NCBI GenBank assembly: GCA_028871795.1
Contig: JAGWMG010000002.1
Location: 62,001-126,000 of the forward strand
Direction: 5' to 3'
Source of the DNA: Alphaproteobacteria bacterium
GTDB lineage: Bacteria; Pseudomonadota; Alphaproteobacteria; Micropepsales; Micropepsaceae
DNA length: 64,000 nucleotides
Shown: in pieces, positions 27,183 through 38,213 of the stretch
Numbering within the stretch: position 1 is the stretch's first letter
Layout of the letters: each line of letters starts with the position of its first letter
Made by a program: the position numbers and the translations under genes
Notes under the pieces: generated by a model
The model's database searches: none
Told to the model about the DNA's origin: nothing
The model's input: the letters and a program-made list of their open reading frames with translations, nothing else

Positions 27183-29003
27183 CTACCCCGCCGCCAGTTC
27201 GCCGGGATGCGGCATCGACACCGCCGGGCCTTCGCTCCACACGTCGGTCAGCGGCACGCCGTGCTTTTCGATGACGACCTGCGCGTGGGCGTAACCCTCT
27301 GCTACCGCGCGGTCGAACATTTTCCAGTCGCGCAGGCCGAGGTCCGGCAGCGGCGGCTCGAAGAGGTAATCCGCCTGTTCGCGCACCAGGCGGCGCTGCG
27401 CCTCCGATCCCACCGTGCCCGAACGCATCAGAATCGAGACGATCGACGGCGTTCCGCGCATGCGCTGCCACAAGAGCGACCACACCGGGCGTTCGCCGTA
27501 GCGGCTGTCGCGCACCGACAGGTCGACCTCGCCGGTGACGTCGGAGGCGATCAGCGGGCCGACATTGCGTTCGCGCATCACGTCCACCGGCAGATTGTTC
27601 ATCACGCCCCCGTCCACCAGGAGGTGGCCGTGATGCGTCACCGGCGGCAGGATGCCCGGCAGCGCCACGCTGGCGCGCAGCGTGCGCCACACCGGCCCGT
27701 TGCGATGCACGTGGATGCGTCCGCTGGTGAGGTCGGACGAAACGCAGAAGAACGGCTTGGCCAGTTCCTCGATCCGCATTTCGCCGAAATCCTTGCGCAG
27801 CAGCGCCGAGACTTTTTTCCCGCGCACCAGCGCGATCAGCGGCAGCGTGTAGTCCGAGATCGGGTTGCTGGTCACGAATGCCGAGCGCATCCGTTCGGTG
27901 ATTTCCTCGACGCTCCATTCCGCCGCCAGGCCGGCGGCGATGATCGCGCCCATGCTGGCACCGCCGAGAAAATCGAACGGCACACCCGCCTCGGTGAGCG
28001 CTTTGACGACGCCGATATGGGCGAAGCCGCGCGCGCCGCCGCCGCCCAGCACCAGCCCCACCGCGCGCCCGGCGATGAAGCGGGCCAGCCGGCGGATGTC
28101 GTCGCTGCGGCCGGCGCGGACATGGTGATGGGATTGGAACTCTCCGCTCTGCAAGGCGAAGTGTTCCGGCAGTTCGCGGTCGCCGCCGCCCGGATGCAGC
28201 AGCAGCAGGACAGGCAGCCCGCAGACGTTTTCCTTGACGGCGGGCAGCGGCCCCGCCGGCAGCGGGATGTCGGAGCGCGCCAGGAAGAAGATACGGTCGG
28301 CCTGTCTCAGACAGTGTTTGGTCCAGCTCGTGTCCGGCGCGTCGCCGCGGTAGAACACGACGTCGTGCGCGGCTTCGAAGGTGTTGAACCATTCCGCCGA
28401 TTGCTCGCCGGCGGCGGCGTCGAGCACGGCGGCTTTCGAGCCCATGTCGACCAGCGTACCCGCGAGGCGGTGGGCGATGGGTTCGTGGCCCAGCCCGTCT
28501 TGCAGCGGCACGATGGCAAATGTCTTCGGACGCGACGCGTCATGGGGGCTGCGCGTAGTGTCGTGGAGGCGGCGCACCAGGACGCGCATCATGCTCAGCA
28601 TCACGCGGGGGTGGCGCGCGATCAGGGCATCGAAGCCTTCGGGACTGATGCGCAGAAGCTCGCTGTCGCGCAGCGCCACGAGCTGGGCGGTATGCCGCTC
28701 GCGCGACAGCAGCGACATCTCGCCGACCGTCTCGCCGGGCGGAACGTGGGCGACCTGCCGGCCGTCCACGAACACGCCCAGACTTCCGGTCACCACCAGG
28801 AACAACGCGGAATCGTTGTCGCCGTCGCGCTTCAACACCGCGCCGCCGGGCAGCCCGAACCAGTTGGCTTCGGCGAGGAGGCGCTTCATCGCCGCGTCGC
28901 CGACCTCGGCCAGCAGCGGAAAGACGCTCAGATGTTGGCGCAGGGACTCCGGATAGATCGTCTCCTGTCCGCTGCGGAATGAGGAAAGAAAGGCCATGTT
29001 CAT
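27183..29003 (-). CDS. Patatin-like phospholipase with N-terminal cyclic nucleotide-binding domain (NTE/RssA-like)
   Basis: GLVLGGGGARGFAHIGVVKAL, GASMGAII (GxSxG), VDGGVMNNLPV; CNB-like GETVGEMSLLSRERHTA. Confidence 0.92.
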   Translation of the reverse strand: MNMAFLSSFRSGQETIYPESLRQHLSVFPLLAEVGDAAMKRLLAEANWFGLPGGAVLKRDGDNDSALFLVVTGSLGVFVDGRQVAHVPPGETVGEMSLLSRERHTAQLVALRDSELLRISPEGFDALIARHPRVMLSMMRVLVRRLHDTTRSPHDASRPKTFAIVPLQDGLGHEPIAHRLAGTLVDMGSKAAVLDAAAGEQSAEWFNTFEAAHDVVFYRGDAPDTSWTKHCLRQADRIFFLARSDIPLPAGPLPAVKENVCGLPVLLLLHPGGGDRELPEHFALQSGEFQSHHHVRAGRSDDIRRLARFIAGRAVGLVLGGGGARGFAHIGVVKALTEAGVPFDFLGGASMGAIIAAGLAAEWSVEEITERMRSAFVTSNPISDYTLPLIALVRGKKVSALLRKDFGEMRIEELAKPFFCVSSDLTSGRIHVHRNGPVWRTLRASVALPGILPPVTHHGHLLVDGGVMNNLPVDVMRERNVGPLIASDVTGEVDLSVRDSRYGERPVWSLLWQRMRGTPSIVSILMRSGTVGSEAQRRLVREQADYLFEPPLPDLGLRDWKMFDRAVAEGYAHAQVVIEKHGVPLTDVWSEGPAVSMPHPGELAAG

Positions 29004-29046
29004 CGCCGGTCTTTCTTCCCTTTTAGCCCACTACCGGCCTTTTGAC

Positions 29047-29847
29047 CTACCATTGGGTCCAGCCGCCATCGACCGTCAGCGCGGCGCCTGTGACATAGCT
29101 GGAGCTCTTGCTCGCCAGGAACAGCAAGGGGCCGGCGATTTCCCGCGGGTCGCCCAGGCGCGCGAGCATGGTGCGCCCCGCCAGCCGCTCGGCGAACGCG
29201 GGATCGGCGTCCGCTGCCTGGCGCGTGGGAAACGGCCCCGGAACCAGGGCGTTGACGCGGATTTTCTCCGGGCCGAGCTCCGCCGCGAGATGGCGGGTCA
29301 GTTGCAGCAGCGCCGCCTTGGCGGGGCCGTAGTGGAACGGACTTGCCTGTTCCGACTTGGTGTAGATGCGACGGTCCGGCGACACGCTGGCATACATCGA
29401 GGCGATGTTGACGATGCGCGCCTCGCCTTCCGCCTGGACGGCCTTGCGCAACGCCGGCAATGCCGCGCGCGTCGCTTCGAAGGCGGCGGTCACCGCGCTG
29501 GCATAGGTTTTTGCGAAGTCGCCGGGCGCCAGCGCCGCGAAGAGCTTGGGCGTCATGGAGATCGCATTGTTGACCAGCACGTCGAGGCGGCCGCGTCCGG
29601 CAAAGAACGCACGTACGCGCTCGCAGTCGCTCATGTCGAAAGCGGCGCATTCGCACGACAAGCCTTGGCGTTTCAGTTCGCCTTCGAAATCCTTGAGTCT
29701 CGCCTCGTCGCGCCCGTTCAGGATGGTGTGCGCGCCGGCTTCGCACAACGCGCGCGTCATGGCGCTTCCCAGATGGCCCGCGGCGCCCGACACGAATGCC
29801 GTGCATCCGTCCAGGCGGAAGAGACCGGCGATCGTCATTTGGGCCAT
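29047..29847 (-). CDS. SDR-family oxidoreductase
   Basis: TAFVSGAAGHLGSAMTRAL Rossmann motif, YGPAKAALLQLT, C-terminal TVDGGWTQW; start 29847 or 29838. Confidence 0.88.
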   Translation of the reverse strand: MAQMTIAGLFRLDGCTAFVSGAAGHLGSAMTRALCEAGAHTILNGRDEARLKDFEGELKRQGLSCECAAFDMSDCERVRAFFAGRGRLDVLVNNAISMTPKLFAALAPGDFAKTYASAVTAAFEATRAALPALRKAVQAEGEARIVNIASMYASVSPDRRIYTKSEQASPFHYGPAKAALLQLTRHLAAELGPEKIRVNALVPGPFPTRQAADADPAFAERLAGRTMLARLGDPREIAGPLLFLASKSSSYVTGAALTVDGGWTQW

Positions 29848-30758
29848 TGCGCGGGATCGAGCAGACGCTCCGGCAGGCGCGGCAGGCGCGCCTCCGCCAG
29901 CGCACACTCCGCTGCGCCGAGCGGACGCTTCAACGCCAGGCGCAGATTGGCGTCGAGCTGCTCTTCGGTCTCGAGTCCGACGACAACGCCGTCGATGAAG
30001 CTTTGTCCGCGGGCGTAGGCCAGACAGAGGTCCGCAGGGCTTTCGCGGCCGAATTCCTCCGCCAGCCCGGCGATGAGCCCGAGCACGGATTGCGGCGTGA
30101 CGCCTTCGATGCGCGGCCAGATTGCGGGATCGTCCGTCGCCAGCAGTCCTTGCAGGAAGACGCTGCGCGCGTGCACGGTGACGTCGGCGCGCTTGGTTAT
30201 CTCGGCGACGACGCCGGCTTCGCGCCACCGCCAGTCGAGCAAATTGAACGGCATCTGGATGTGGCGCACGCCGGAACAGGCGAGCGCGTCGAGCGCTTCC
30301 TGCGGCGACTGCACCGACACCCCCAGCGCCGAGACGCTGCCGTCTTCGAGCCGCTCCAGCAGCCGTTCCCAAACGGCGCCGCCGAACGCGGTCATGTGAC
30401 TGGCGCGATGCAGCAGCAGGCAATCGATGCGCTTGCGCCGCAGCGCATAGAGCGATTCCGCGATACTGGCGTCGACGGCGTCGCGCACCTCCGCGGGGCC
30501 GGCACAAGCCGGCAGACCGGTCAGCGGACTGAGCTTGGTGATCGCGCGAATCGGAAGCCCGTCAAGCGCCTCGCCCAGCCGTTCTTCGCTGTCGCCATAG
30601 GCACGCGCGGTGTCGAACTGGGTGACGCCCGCGTCCGCCGCCCGGCGGACCAGCCGCAAGGCTGCGCGATGCGAAGGCTTGCCGGTCTTGTTGGCGGCGC
30701 CGTAGGCGAGTCCCAATTGCACGGAGCCGAGGACCAGTTCGGCCGCACGTTCGCCCAT
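29835..30758 (-). CDS. Aldo/keto reductase
   Basis: LVLGSVQLGLAYG, VTQFDTARAYGDSEERLGEAL, CLLLHRASH. Confidence 0.9.
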   Translation of the reverse strand: MGERAAELVLGSVQLGLAYGAANKTGKPSHRAALRLVRRAADAGVTQFDTARAYGDSEERLGEALDGLPIRAITKLSPLTGLPACAGPAEVRDAVDASIAESLYALRRKRIDCLLLHRASHMTAFGGAVWERLLERLEDGSVSALGVSVQSPQEALDALACSGVRHIQMPFNLLDWRWREAGVVAEITKRADVTVHARSVFLQGLLATDDPAIWPRIEGVTPQSVLGLIAGLAEEFGRESPADLCLAYARGQSFIDGVVVGLETEEQLDANLRLALKRPLGAAECALAEARLPRLPERLLDPAQWPK

Positions 30759-30999
30759 GGAGAAATTCCTTTTCCTGCCTGCGAAAGGTGTCAGCTTATG
30801 GTTAAGGAAATTCTACTGAAGGCCGGACAGCGTCATGGTGCAATGCGCCATCGGCAAGGAATATTGCGGCGCAGCGGGGGCCGATGGGTCGCATTGGAAA
30901 CATTACCTCGCCACATTAAGGTTGTACGACTCTCCAAGATGCGCAAAACGGGGGGCGTTTTGCGCGTCGTATTTTGCGTGACCATCAGAAGAGGATCCC

Positions 31000-32280
31000 A
31001 TGAAAAAGAATCTTGTGCGTGCCGTCCTGGTCGCGGGTCTGTCCGTGTTTTTTGCAGGCGCCGCCTTGACCGCAGCACCGGCCGCCGCCGCCAACACCTC
31101 GAAGCCACAGGTCAGCAAGGCCGTGTCGAGACCACTGTCGGAGGCTCAAAAGGCTTTCACTGCCAAGGATTGGCCGACGATGCTGGCCAAACTCAAGGAC
31201 GCGCAGGCCATTGCGAACCTCACCGACTACGACCAATACGTCATCAACTACTTCATGGGACTGGCGCTCTATAACAGCGGCGACAAAACGGGGTCGACGC
31301 CATATTTCCTGGCCGCCGCGGAATCGAAGAGCGCGCCGCCGGATGAGCAAACCACGGCGTTGCGCATCGCCCTCGACCTCGAGAACGATGCGAAGAATTA
31401 TGCCAAGGTGATCGAGCTTGGCCAGCAGGCGGCCAAAGCCGGCCCGCTGGAAAGCAACGTCGCCGCGATCGTCGCGATCGCCTATTACAACACCAACGAT
31501 TACGCGAACGCCAAGGGCTACGCGCAGAAATCCATCGATGCAGTGACCGCCGCCGGCAAGACGCCCGAACGCGCCGCTTATCAGGTCGTGCTGATGGTCC
31601 AGAACCGGCAGAAGGATATTCCCGGCGAGACCAAGACGCTCGAAATCATGTCCAACCTCTACGGCGAAAGCGAGGATTGGGGCAACCTGATCGACGTCTC
31701 GCTCAGCTCGTTGCCGGCCGGCAGCAAAGCGCGCGAAGTCGCCGCCCTCTTTATGTACAGGCTGCGCCTGACGGTGGGCGCGGACACCGCCGCCGCCGAT
31801 TACGTGCTGATGGGCGATATTGCCCTTGGGCTGCATTACCCGGGCGACGCGGTGAACGCGCTGCAAAAGGGTCTCGACAGCGGCAAGCTTAGCCAAGCCA
31901 AAGCGGCCGGGCCTTTGGCCAAGGCAAATGCCGCCGCTAGAGCCGACGAAGGGACGCTGGCGTCTGCCGATGCGGCCGCGGCCAAGTCTGCTTCGTCAAA
32001 CGGCGACATTTCGGTGGCCGAGGACTATTTCGGCTACGGCAGGTTCGCCGACGCCGCGCGAGTGGCGCAGCGAGCCATCGCCAAGGGCGGCGCGAAAACG
32101 ACGGAAGCGCAATTGCTGCTCGGCGTTGCGCAGGCGCAGCAAGGCGACAACGCAGCCGCAGTACAGAGTCTCGCCTCGGTCAAGGGCGACGGCGCCCTGG
32201 AAAGGGCGGCGCATCTGTGGACGCTTTACGCCACGCGCAAATACGGCAAGCCAGCTGCCGCGGCGCCGACCGCAAAGTAA
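31000..32280 (+). CDS. Secreted, alanine-rich TPR-like hypothetical protein
   Basis: Signal peptide and helical repeat-like sequence. Confidence 0.65.
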   Translation: MKKNLVRAVLVAGLSVFFAGAALTAAPAAAANTSKPQVSKAVSRPLSEAQKAFTAKDWPTMLAKLKDAQAIANLTDYDQYVINYFMGLALYNSGDKTGSTPYFLAAAESKSAPPDEQTTALRIALDLENDAKNYAKVIELGQQAAKAGPLESNVAAIVAIAYYNTNDYANAKGYAQKSIDAVTAAGKTPERAAYQVVLMVQNRQKDIPGETKTLEIMSNLYGESEDWGNLIDVSLSSLPAGSKAREVAALFMYRLRLTVGADTAAADYVLMGDIALGLHYPGDAVNALQKGLDSGKLSQAKAAGPLAKANAAARADEGTLASADAAAAKSASSNGDISVAEDYFGYGRFADAARVAQRAIAKGGAKTTEAQLLLGVAQAQQGDNAAAVQSLASVKGDGALERAAHLWTLYATRKYGKPAAAAPTAK

Positions 32281-32371
32281 GGCTGACGAATCGGGGTGTT
32301 CGCGTTATAAGGCGCGGGCACCCGTTCGTTCTTGCCTCTTTGGTTGGTTCCTTCTGAACCGGAAGGTGTCC

Positions 32372-32920
32372 GTGCCCCTGCTGATCGGGTTTACGCCGCT
32401 TGTCATCTTTTGCGTGCTCGCGAGAGTGTCGCTGAACTTGGCGTTATGGGTAGCCTTCGCCGCGTCGTTTTCGTTCGGTATCAGGTCGTTCCTCGACACC
32501 GGCATTCTCAGGCTGCTCGATGCCGGCGGTACGGTCCTGTTCGGTCTGTTGGCCCTTTATGCCGGCTTCGTCGCGCCGGGGTTGGAGCTTTCGTGGGTGG
32601 GATTGGTTCTGGAAATAGGCTTGCTCGGCCTTGCCGCATGGTCGCTGGCGGCGCGCAAGCCGTTCACACTCGCATATGCCGGGGTCCCGCCAGAGCAATG
32701 GCGGACACCGCCGTTCCTACGCGCCAATTACCGGCTGACCTGCGTGTGGGCGGCCACCTTCGCGGTCATGGCGGCGGCGGATGCCCAAAATCTGTTCCTG
32801 CACACCCTGGCGCCGAACCTGGCCGCCGGAATAGGTCTTGCGATGCTGGCGGGAGCCCTTATCTATACGTGGCAGTCGGGCGTCCGTATCGGCAGGCGCT
32901 TCGGAAAATCGCCTTACTAG
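32372..32920 (+). CDS. Integral membrane hypothetical protein (GTG start proposed)
   Basis: GGAAG RBS upstream of GTG; multiple hydrophobic segments; just upstream of the YciB-like gene. Confidence 0.55.
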   Translation: MPLLIGFTPLVIFCVLARVSLNLALWVAFAASFSFGIRSFLDTGILRLLDAGGTVLFGLLALYAGFVAPGLELSWVGLVLEIGLLGLAAWSLAARKPFTLAYAGVPPEQWRTPPFLRANYRLTCVWAATFAVMAAADAQNLFLHTLAPNLAAGIGLAMLAGALIYTWQSGVRIGRRFGKSPY

Positions 32921-32942
32921 GATTGGGAACGGGAAGGCGCGG

Positions 32943-33584
32943 ATGCATTTTTTGAGGGCTTTAAAGCCCATCTTGCGCGACTTGCTGTCGACGATCCTGT
33001 TCGTTTCGCTGTTCTGGCTTACCAACAACATCTACTGGGCGACGGCTTTCGGCATCGCCTTCGGAATCGCACAGACCTTGTGGATGAGACTGCGCGGCCG
33101 CTCCATCGGGCCGCTGCAGTGGGTCAGCCTGGTGCTCGTCACCGTGTTCGGCATGACGACGATCATCAAACATGATCCGTTCTACATTATGATGAAGCCG
33201 ACGCTGGTCTGGCTGGCGGTCGGCGCGGTGATGTTGCGGCGCGACTGGATGGCGCCCTATCTGCCGCCCATCGTGACCGACAATCTCGACGACCGGCTGA
33301 TCGTGCGCGCCGGATATGCCTGGGCCGCGCTGATGTTCACGCTGGCGGTGCTGAATTTCGCCGTCGCCTTTATGACCACGCACAAATTCCTGTCGCTGTA
33401 CGCCGTGCTCGCGCCCGCTAGCCTGCAATTCGTCGCCCATATGATAACACCGAAGTTCTGGTCGGTTTACGCCGTGGTGACGCCGGCCGCCACGCAGCTC
33501 GCACTCGTCACCGTGCAGTATTTCATGTTCCGCAAACACGTTATCGAGCGCATCCGCGAACGCGCCGAAGCCCAGGCCGCGTGA
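32943..33584 (+). CDS. Inner membrane septation protein A-like (YciB/IspZ family)
   Basis: [57 protein letters not shown]. Confidence 0.8.
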   Translation: MHFLRALKPILRDLLSTILFVSLFWLTNNIYWATAFGIAFGIAQTLWMRLRGRSIGPLQWVSLVLVTVFGMTTIIKHDPFYIMMKPTLVWLAVGAVMLRRDWMAPYLPPIVTDNLDDRLIVRAGYAWAALMFTLAVLNFAVAFMTTHKFLSLYAVLAPASLQFVAHMITPKFWSVYAVVTPAATQLALVTVQYFMFRKHVIERIRERAEAQAA

Positions 33585-33690
33585 AGCGCGCCTGCTTCCT
33601 GTCGCCGCGGAAGGCGAGGAAACTTCGAACCAACCTTCCCCGCCGGCGAACGAACCGCTAGGGTCCCCCAACATCATCACGGAGGGTGCT

Positions 33691-34896
33691 TTGAGGGAAG
33701 CCGTTATCGTTTCGACAGCCCGCACCGGACTGGCCAAGTCCATGCGCGGCGGATTCAACATGACCCACGGCGCGGTGCTCGGCGGCCACGCCGTCAAGCA
33801 CGCCATGGCCAAGGCCGGCGTCGATCCGGCGGAGGTGGAAGACGTCTACATGGGCTGCGCGCACCCCGAAGGCGCCACCGGCATGAACATCGCACGGCTG
33901 TCGGCGATCCGCGCCGGCTGTCCGGTGACGACCGGCGGGGTGACCATCAACCGCTTCTGCTCCTCCGGCCTTCAGGCCATCGCCATGGCGGCGCAGCAGA
34001 TTATGACCCAAGGCACGCCCGTGGCGGTCGGCGCCGGAGTCGAATCGATCTCGCTGGTGCAGATGGGCGGCCTCAACACCAACAACATCACCGAAGAATA
34101 CCTGATGCAGGCCAAGCCGGCGCTTTGGATGTCGATGATCGAGACGGCGGAGATCGTCGCCGAACGGTATGGTGTCTCGCGCGAAAGCCAGGACCGTTAC
34201 GCGCTAGAGAGCCAGCGCCGCACCGCTGCGGCCCAGCAGGCGGGCCGTTTCAAGGACGAGATCGTCCCGCTGCCGACCAAAATGAAGAAACTCGACAAGG
34301 CGACGGGCCAGGAATCGGTCGTCGACGTCACGGTGGATCGCGACGAATGCAACCGCCCCGACACGACCTACGAAGGTCTAGCGGCGCTCAAACCCGTCCT
34401 GATGGGCGGCATGAAGGTGAAGGAAGGCAAATTCATCACCGCGGGCAACGCCTCGCAGTTCTCCGACGGCTCGGCCGCCTGCGTGCTGATGGAAGCCGCC
34501 GTCGCGGTCCGCAAGGGTCTGACGCCGCTCGGAATTTTCCGCGGTTTTGCGGTCTGCGGCTGCGAACCGGAGGAGATGGGCATCGGCCCGGTCTTCGCCG
34601 TCCCGCGCCTGTTGCAGCGCCACGGGCTCAAGGCCCAGGACATCGACCTGTGGGAATTGAACGAGGCCTTCGCCAGCCAGACGCTCTACTGCATGGAGCG
34701 GATCGGCATTCCGCACGACAAACTGAACGTGGACGGCGGCGCCATTTCCATCGGCCATCCCTATGGTATGTCCGGTGCGCGCATGAGCGGCCATATTTTG
34801 CTGGAAGGACGGCGCAGGAAGTTGAAGTATGGCGTCGTTACCATGTGCATCGGTGGCGGTATGGGGGCTGCGGGCTTGTTCGAGTTCGTACATTGA
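33691..34896 (+). CDS. Thiolase family (acetyl-CoA C-acyltransferase)
   Basis: [57 protein letters not shown]. Confidence 0.95.
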   Translation: MREAVIVSTARTGLAKSMRGGFNMTHGAVLGGHAVKHAMAKAGVDPAEVEDVYMGCAHPEGATGMNIARLSAIRAGCPVTTGGVTINRFCSSGLQAIAMAAQQIMTQGTPVAVGAGVESISLVQMGGLNTNNITEEYLMQAKPALWMSMIETAEIVAERYGVSRESQDRYALESQRRTAAAQQAGRFKDEIVPLPTKMKKLDKATGQESVVDVTVDRDECNRPDTTYEGLAALKPVLMGGMKVKEGKFITAGNASQFSDGSAACVLMEAAVAVRKGLTPLGIFRGFAVCGCEPEEMGIGPVFAVPRLLQRHGLKAQDIDLWELNEAFASQTLYCMERIGIPHDKLNVDGGAISIGHPYGMSGARMSGHILLEGRRRKLKYGVVTMCIGGGMGAAGLFEFVH

Positions 34897-34897
34897 T

Positions 34898-35545
34898 GTG
34901 AAACCGGGGTTTGTCGTTCGCGCGGCTTTTTGTGCCGTCCTGCTTCTTTTCGCTGCGGGCTGCGCGTCGTTGTTCGGACCGTCGCAGCCCGACGTGCCCG
35001 CGCAGATGCCGGCGCTCGAATCCCGGATCTACGAGTTGATCGTGGCGGAACGCCGCACGCTGGACGCCAAGGCGCAGTTCCTCTCGCTCGATCCCGAACT
35101 GGTGGAGATCGCGCGCAAGCGCAGCTCCGAAATGGCGCTGCGCAATTCGTTTGCCAACGACGATCCGCACGCCTCCGCCACCATGCTGATGGCGCAAGAC
35201 GCCAAATTCCAAGGTCTGATCGGCGAGAATGTCGCGGCCCAGCATTTCACGCCCGCTGCCGGCATCGACGTGGACGCCGTCGCCAAGAGCTTCGTGGACA
35301 GCTGGCTGGCCAGCGCGCCGCACAAGGAAAACCTCGGTTTCGCGGAATACAACCGCACCGGCGTCGGCGCTTCGGCGAACGGCGACACGATTTACGTGAC
35401 ACAGCTTTTCGCCACCGATCTCGGCCTCAGCCCACCCGGCGACAGCGCCCCTCCGTCGCAGGTCGAAAAGGTTGCATCGCCCAAGGATGGGATGGACGAC
35501 AAGCAGAAGCCCCCGCTGCGCGGCGACATTGCGCCCGGCGGCTGA
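34898..35545 (+). CDS. CAP/SCP-domain lipoprotein
   Basis: Lipobox LLLFAAGC; LVEIARKRSSEMALRNSFAND, IGENVAAQ, SWLASAPHKENL; GTG start proposed. Confidence 0.75.
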   Translation: MKPGFVVRAAFCAVLLLFAAGCASLFGPSQPDVPAQMPALESRIYELIVAERRTLDAKAQFLSLDPELVEIARKRSSEMALRNSFANDDPHASATMLMAQDAKFQGLIGENVAAQHFTPAAGIDVDAVAKSFVDSWLASAPHKENLGFAEYNRTGVGASANGDTIYVTQLFATDLGLSPPGDSAPPSQVEKVASPKDGMDDKQKPPLRGDIAPGG

Positions 35546-35759
35546 GCTTCCGGGAATCGCGCATTTTCCGTCGAGAAGAACCGGCCGGCGTCGCCGATCG
35601 AAAGCCCCGGTACGGGCCCGCAGCCGCTAACGAACTGTTAATTCTGTTAGCGGATCGTATCGGAGCGGTCCCCAAGGTGCTTGAGTTGGCGGACATTTCT
35701 TTACACTCCATCTTGGCGCCGGTACTTTCCCTGGGGGGTACTGGTCTAAGTGATTCGAA

Positions 35760-38213
35760 ATGCGGCCTGATTTACCTTGGAACGTGGCGGGGATTCCGTC
35801 GGAGGCACGCGAGGCCGCCCGCGCGGCAGCCCGGCGCGAAGGCTTGTCGATGGGCGAATGGCTCACCCGGCGCATTCTCGCGGGCCTGTCCGATATGAGC
35901 GAACCGCACGAGACCCGTCGCGAGGAATGGAGCGGCTATCGTTCCGACGAGCGCGGCGCCTCGCGGCGCGAAAGCGAAGAGATGCTCGAGCACGTCTCGC
36001 GCAGCGAGACGGAAGTCGCCGGCGTCTACCGCCGCATCGAGGACCAGTTGCGCGGCGTGGGCCGCCGCCTCGACGCCGCCGAACGCAGCCAGACCGAAAG
36101 CAACCGCGTGATGAGCAAGGCCGCGGTGGAGATGAACATCGCGGCGCGCGAACAGACCCAGGCTTTCGATCAGCTCGGCGGGCACGTGGTCGAACTTTCC
36201 GATCGCCTCGAACGGGTGGAGCGCACCGTCGGCAGCGACGCTTTGCGCGACGCCGTGAAAGCGCTGCATCAAGGACTGTCGCGGCTCGCCGATCAGATCA
36301 CCGAGACGGCCAACCAGTCGGCGACGCAAATCTCCGCCCTCTCCGGCAATCTCGAAACGCTCGCCGGCCGGCTTGGCCAGGTCCGCAAGGATGCCCAGGC
36401 TTCGACTCAGGCGCTGGAAGGTCACATCGCCGGGCTCGACGACCGCGTCCGCACGGTGGAGAAGGCCGCGCAGTCCAATGCGGGCTCGCTCGAACGGGCG
36501 CTGGAAGCGCTGGAAACGCATCGAACCGCGGCCAAGGACAACTCGATCGACGCCATCGCCCGTCTGGAGGAAAGCGTCCGCCGGCTGGAAACACGCGGTT
36601 CCGATCCCGCCATCGACCGCCGCCTTTCCGGCATCGAACGGGCGCTGAGCGAGATCGTCGGACGCATCGATCACGACCGCGAGGAAGACGAGCGCGAAGA
36701 CGTGGAAGCCGGCCTCAAGAAACTGGCGCAGCGCCTCGACGCCTCCGAAGCCACGCAACGCGAAGCCTTGGAGGAACTGCGCAAGGCTGCCGCAGCCAAG
36801 ACGGAACCGCAGCCCGCCGTTCCGTCCGGCGATCGATTCGCCTCCGATCATTCCGTGCACGCCGCGGATCATTCGGTGCCGCCGTTCAACCCGCTGCCGC
36901 AGTTCGAGACGCCGCCGTTTCCCGAGGGCAAGCCGCCTTTCGCCGAACCGGCCTTCGTTCCGCCGCCGGTTCCGCCTCCCGCTTACGACACGGCGACGGG
37001 ATTCGGCGCCGAGCACCCCTTCCCCGCCGCCTTCGCCGCCGAGACGCCGTCGCCCACGGTGGATTCCTACCTCTCCGCCGCGCGCCGCTCGGCGCGGGCC
37101 GCCGCCCAGGCCGAGGCCGAGCGCAGCGCGGGCGGCTTTACCGGATTCGCCTGGAACTCCGCCAAGCCCGAGCCGCGGCGCTCTGGGCACTCGCTCTATC
37201 TCGGGATCGGGGTTCTGGCGCTGGCGGCGATCGCCGTCATCGCCGGCGTGATTCTCAGCCATCGCATGGCGGGCGAGGCGCCGCCGAATGCCGCCATCGG
37301 TGCCCTGTTCCAAAAGAAATCCGCACCGCCGCCGATCAAGACCTTACCCATCGAAACGTTGCCGGCGGAAGAACCCAATCCTCCTGCGACGAATCAGCAG
37401 ACCGCACCGGCGCTGCAGAAGCCGGAGGCAAAGCCGGCGCCCGTCCATCTGCTGCCCCCGCAGGCCGCTGCGCCGTCCTCGCCGCGGATCGCGCAGCAAA
37501 AGACTGCCGGCGCCGCTTCGTCCGCGCCGCGGAGAATTGTCGCCGCGCCGCAGACCCCTCCTGTGAAGCTCGCACCGCCGCCGTCGGCGCCGCTCGACCG
37601 TCTGACGGCGTTGGCCAATGCGGGCAACGCCAAAGCCGAGCTGATCGTCGGGCTGAAGTATCTCGACGGCGACGGCGTTCCCGCCAACGATACCGAAGCC
37701 GCCAAATGGCTGGCACGTTCGGCCGAAGCCGGCGAACCGGTTGCTCAGTACCGCATGGGGACGCTGTTCGAACGCGGCCGCGGCGTGCCGGCCGACACGG
37801 CAAAGGCGGACCATTGGTACGAAGCCGCCGCGAACCAGGGCAACCGCAAGGCCATGCACAATCTCGCGGTGGCTTATGCCGAAGGCTCGGGGACCAAAAA
37901 GGATTTCACCGAGGCGGCGCGCTGGTTCTCGCGGGCCGCCATGCTGGGATTGTCCGATTCGCAGTTCAATCTGGCGGTGCTGTACGAGCGCGGACTGGGG
38001 GTGCCCCAGAGCCTGCTCAACGCGTACAAGTGGTATGCCATCGCGGCGGCGCAGGGCGACAGCGAGTCCAAGGCGCGCCTGCAGACGATCTCGACGCAGT
38101 TGAACGCCGACGACCGCGCGGCGGCCCAGCACGCCGCCGATACGTTCAAGCCGGGCAATCTCGACGCGCAGGCCAACGTGGCGCCGACCGTCGAAGAACT
38201 GACGCACAAGTAA
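35760..38213 (+). CDS. SEL1-repeat, coiled-coil, single-TM protein (PodJ-like polar localisation factor)
   Basis: N-terminal AARAAARREGLSMGEWLTRRI, long coiled coil, TM, C-terminal Sel1 repeats (AKWLARSAEAGEPVAQYRMG...). Confidence 0.75.
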   Translation: MRPDLPWNVAGIPSEAREAARAAARREGLSMGEWLTRRILAGLSDMSEPHETRREEWSGYRSDERGASRRESEEMLEHVSRSETEVAGVYRRIEDQLRGVGRRLDAAERSQTESNRVMSKAAVEMNIAAREQTQAFDQLGGHVVELSDRLERVERTVGSDALRDAVKALHQGLSRLADQITETANQSATQISALSGNLETLAGRLGQVRKDAQASTQALEGHIAGLDDRVRTVEKAAQSNAGSLERALEALETHRTAAKDNSIDAIARLEESVRRLETRGSDPAIDRRLSGIERALSEIVGRIDHDREEDEREDVEAGLKKLAQRLDASEATQREALEELRKAAAAKTEPQPAVPSGDRFASDHSVHAADHSVPPFNPLPQFETPPFPEGKPPFAEPAFVPPPVPPPAYDTATGFGAEHPFPAAFAAETPSPTVDSYLSAARRSARAAAQAEAERSAGGFTGFAWNSAKPEPRRSGHSLYLGIGVLALAAIAVIAGVILSHRMAGEAPPNAAIGALFQKKSAPPPIKTLPIETLPAEEPNPPATNQQTAPALQKPEAKPAPVHLLPPQAAAPSSPRIAQQKTAGAASSAPRRIVAAPQTPPVKLAPPPSAPLDRLTALANAGNAKAELIVGLKYLDGDGVPANDTEAAKWLARSAEAGEPVAQYRMGTLFERGRGVPADTAKADHWYEAAANQGNRKAMHNLAVAYAEGSGTKKDFTEAARWFSRAAMLGLSDSQFNLAVLYERGLGVPQSLLNAYKWYAIAAAQGDSESKARLQTISTQLNADDRAAAQHAADTFKPGNLDAQANVAPTVEELTHK

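Noticed and set aside
27207-28982. 591-aa plus-strand ORF opposite the patatin gene
   Set aside because: Antisense shadow of a motif-supported CDS
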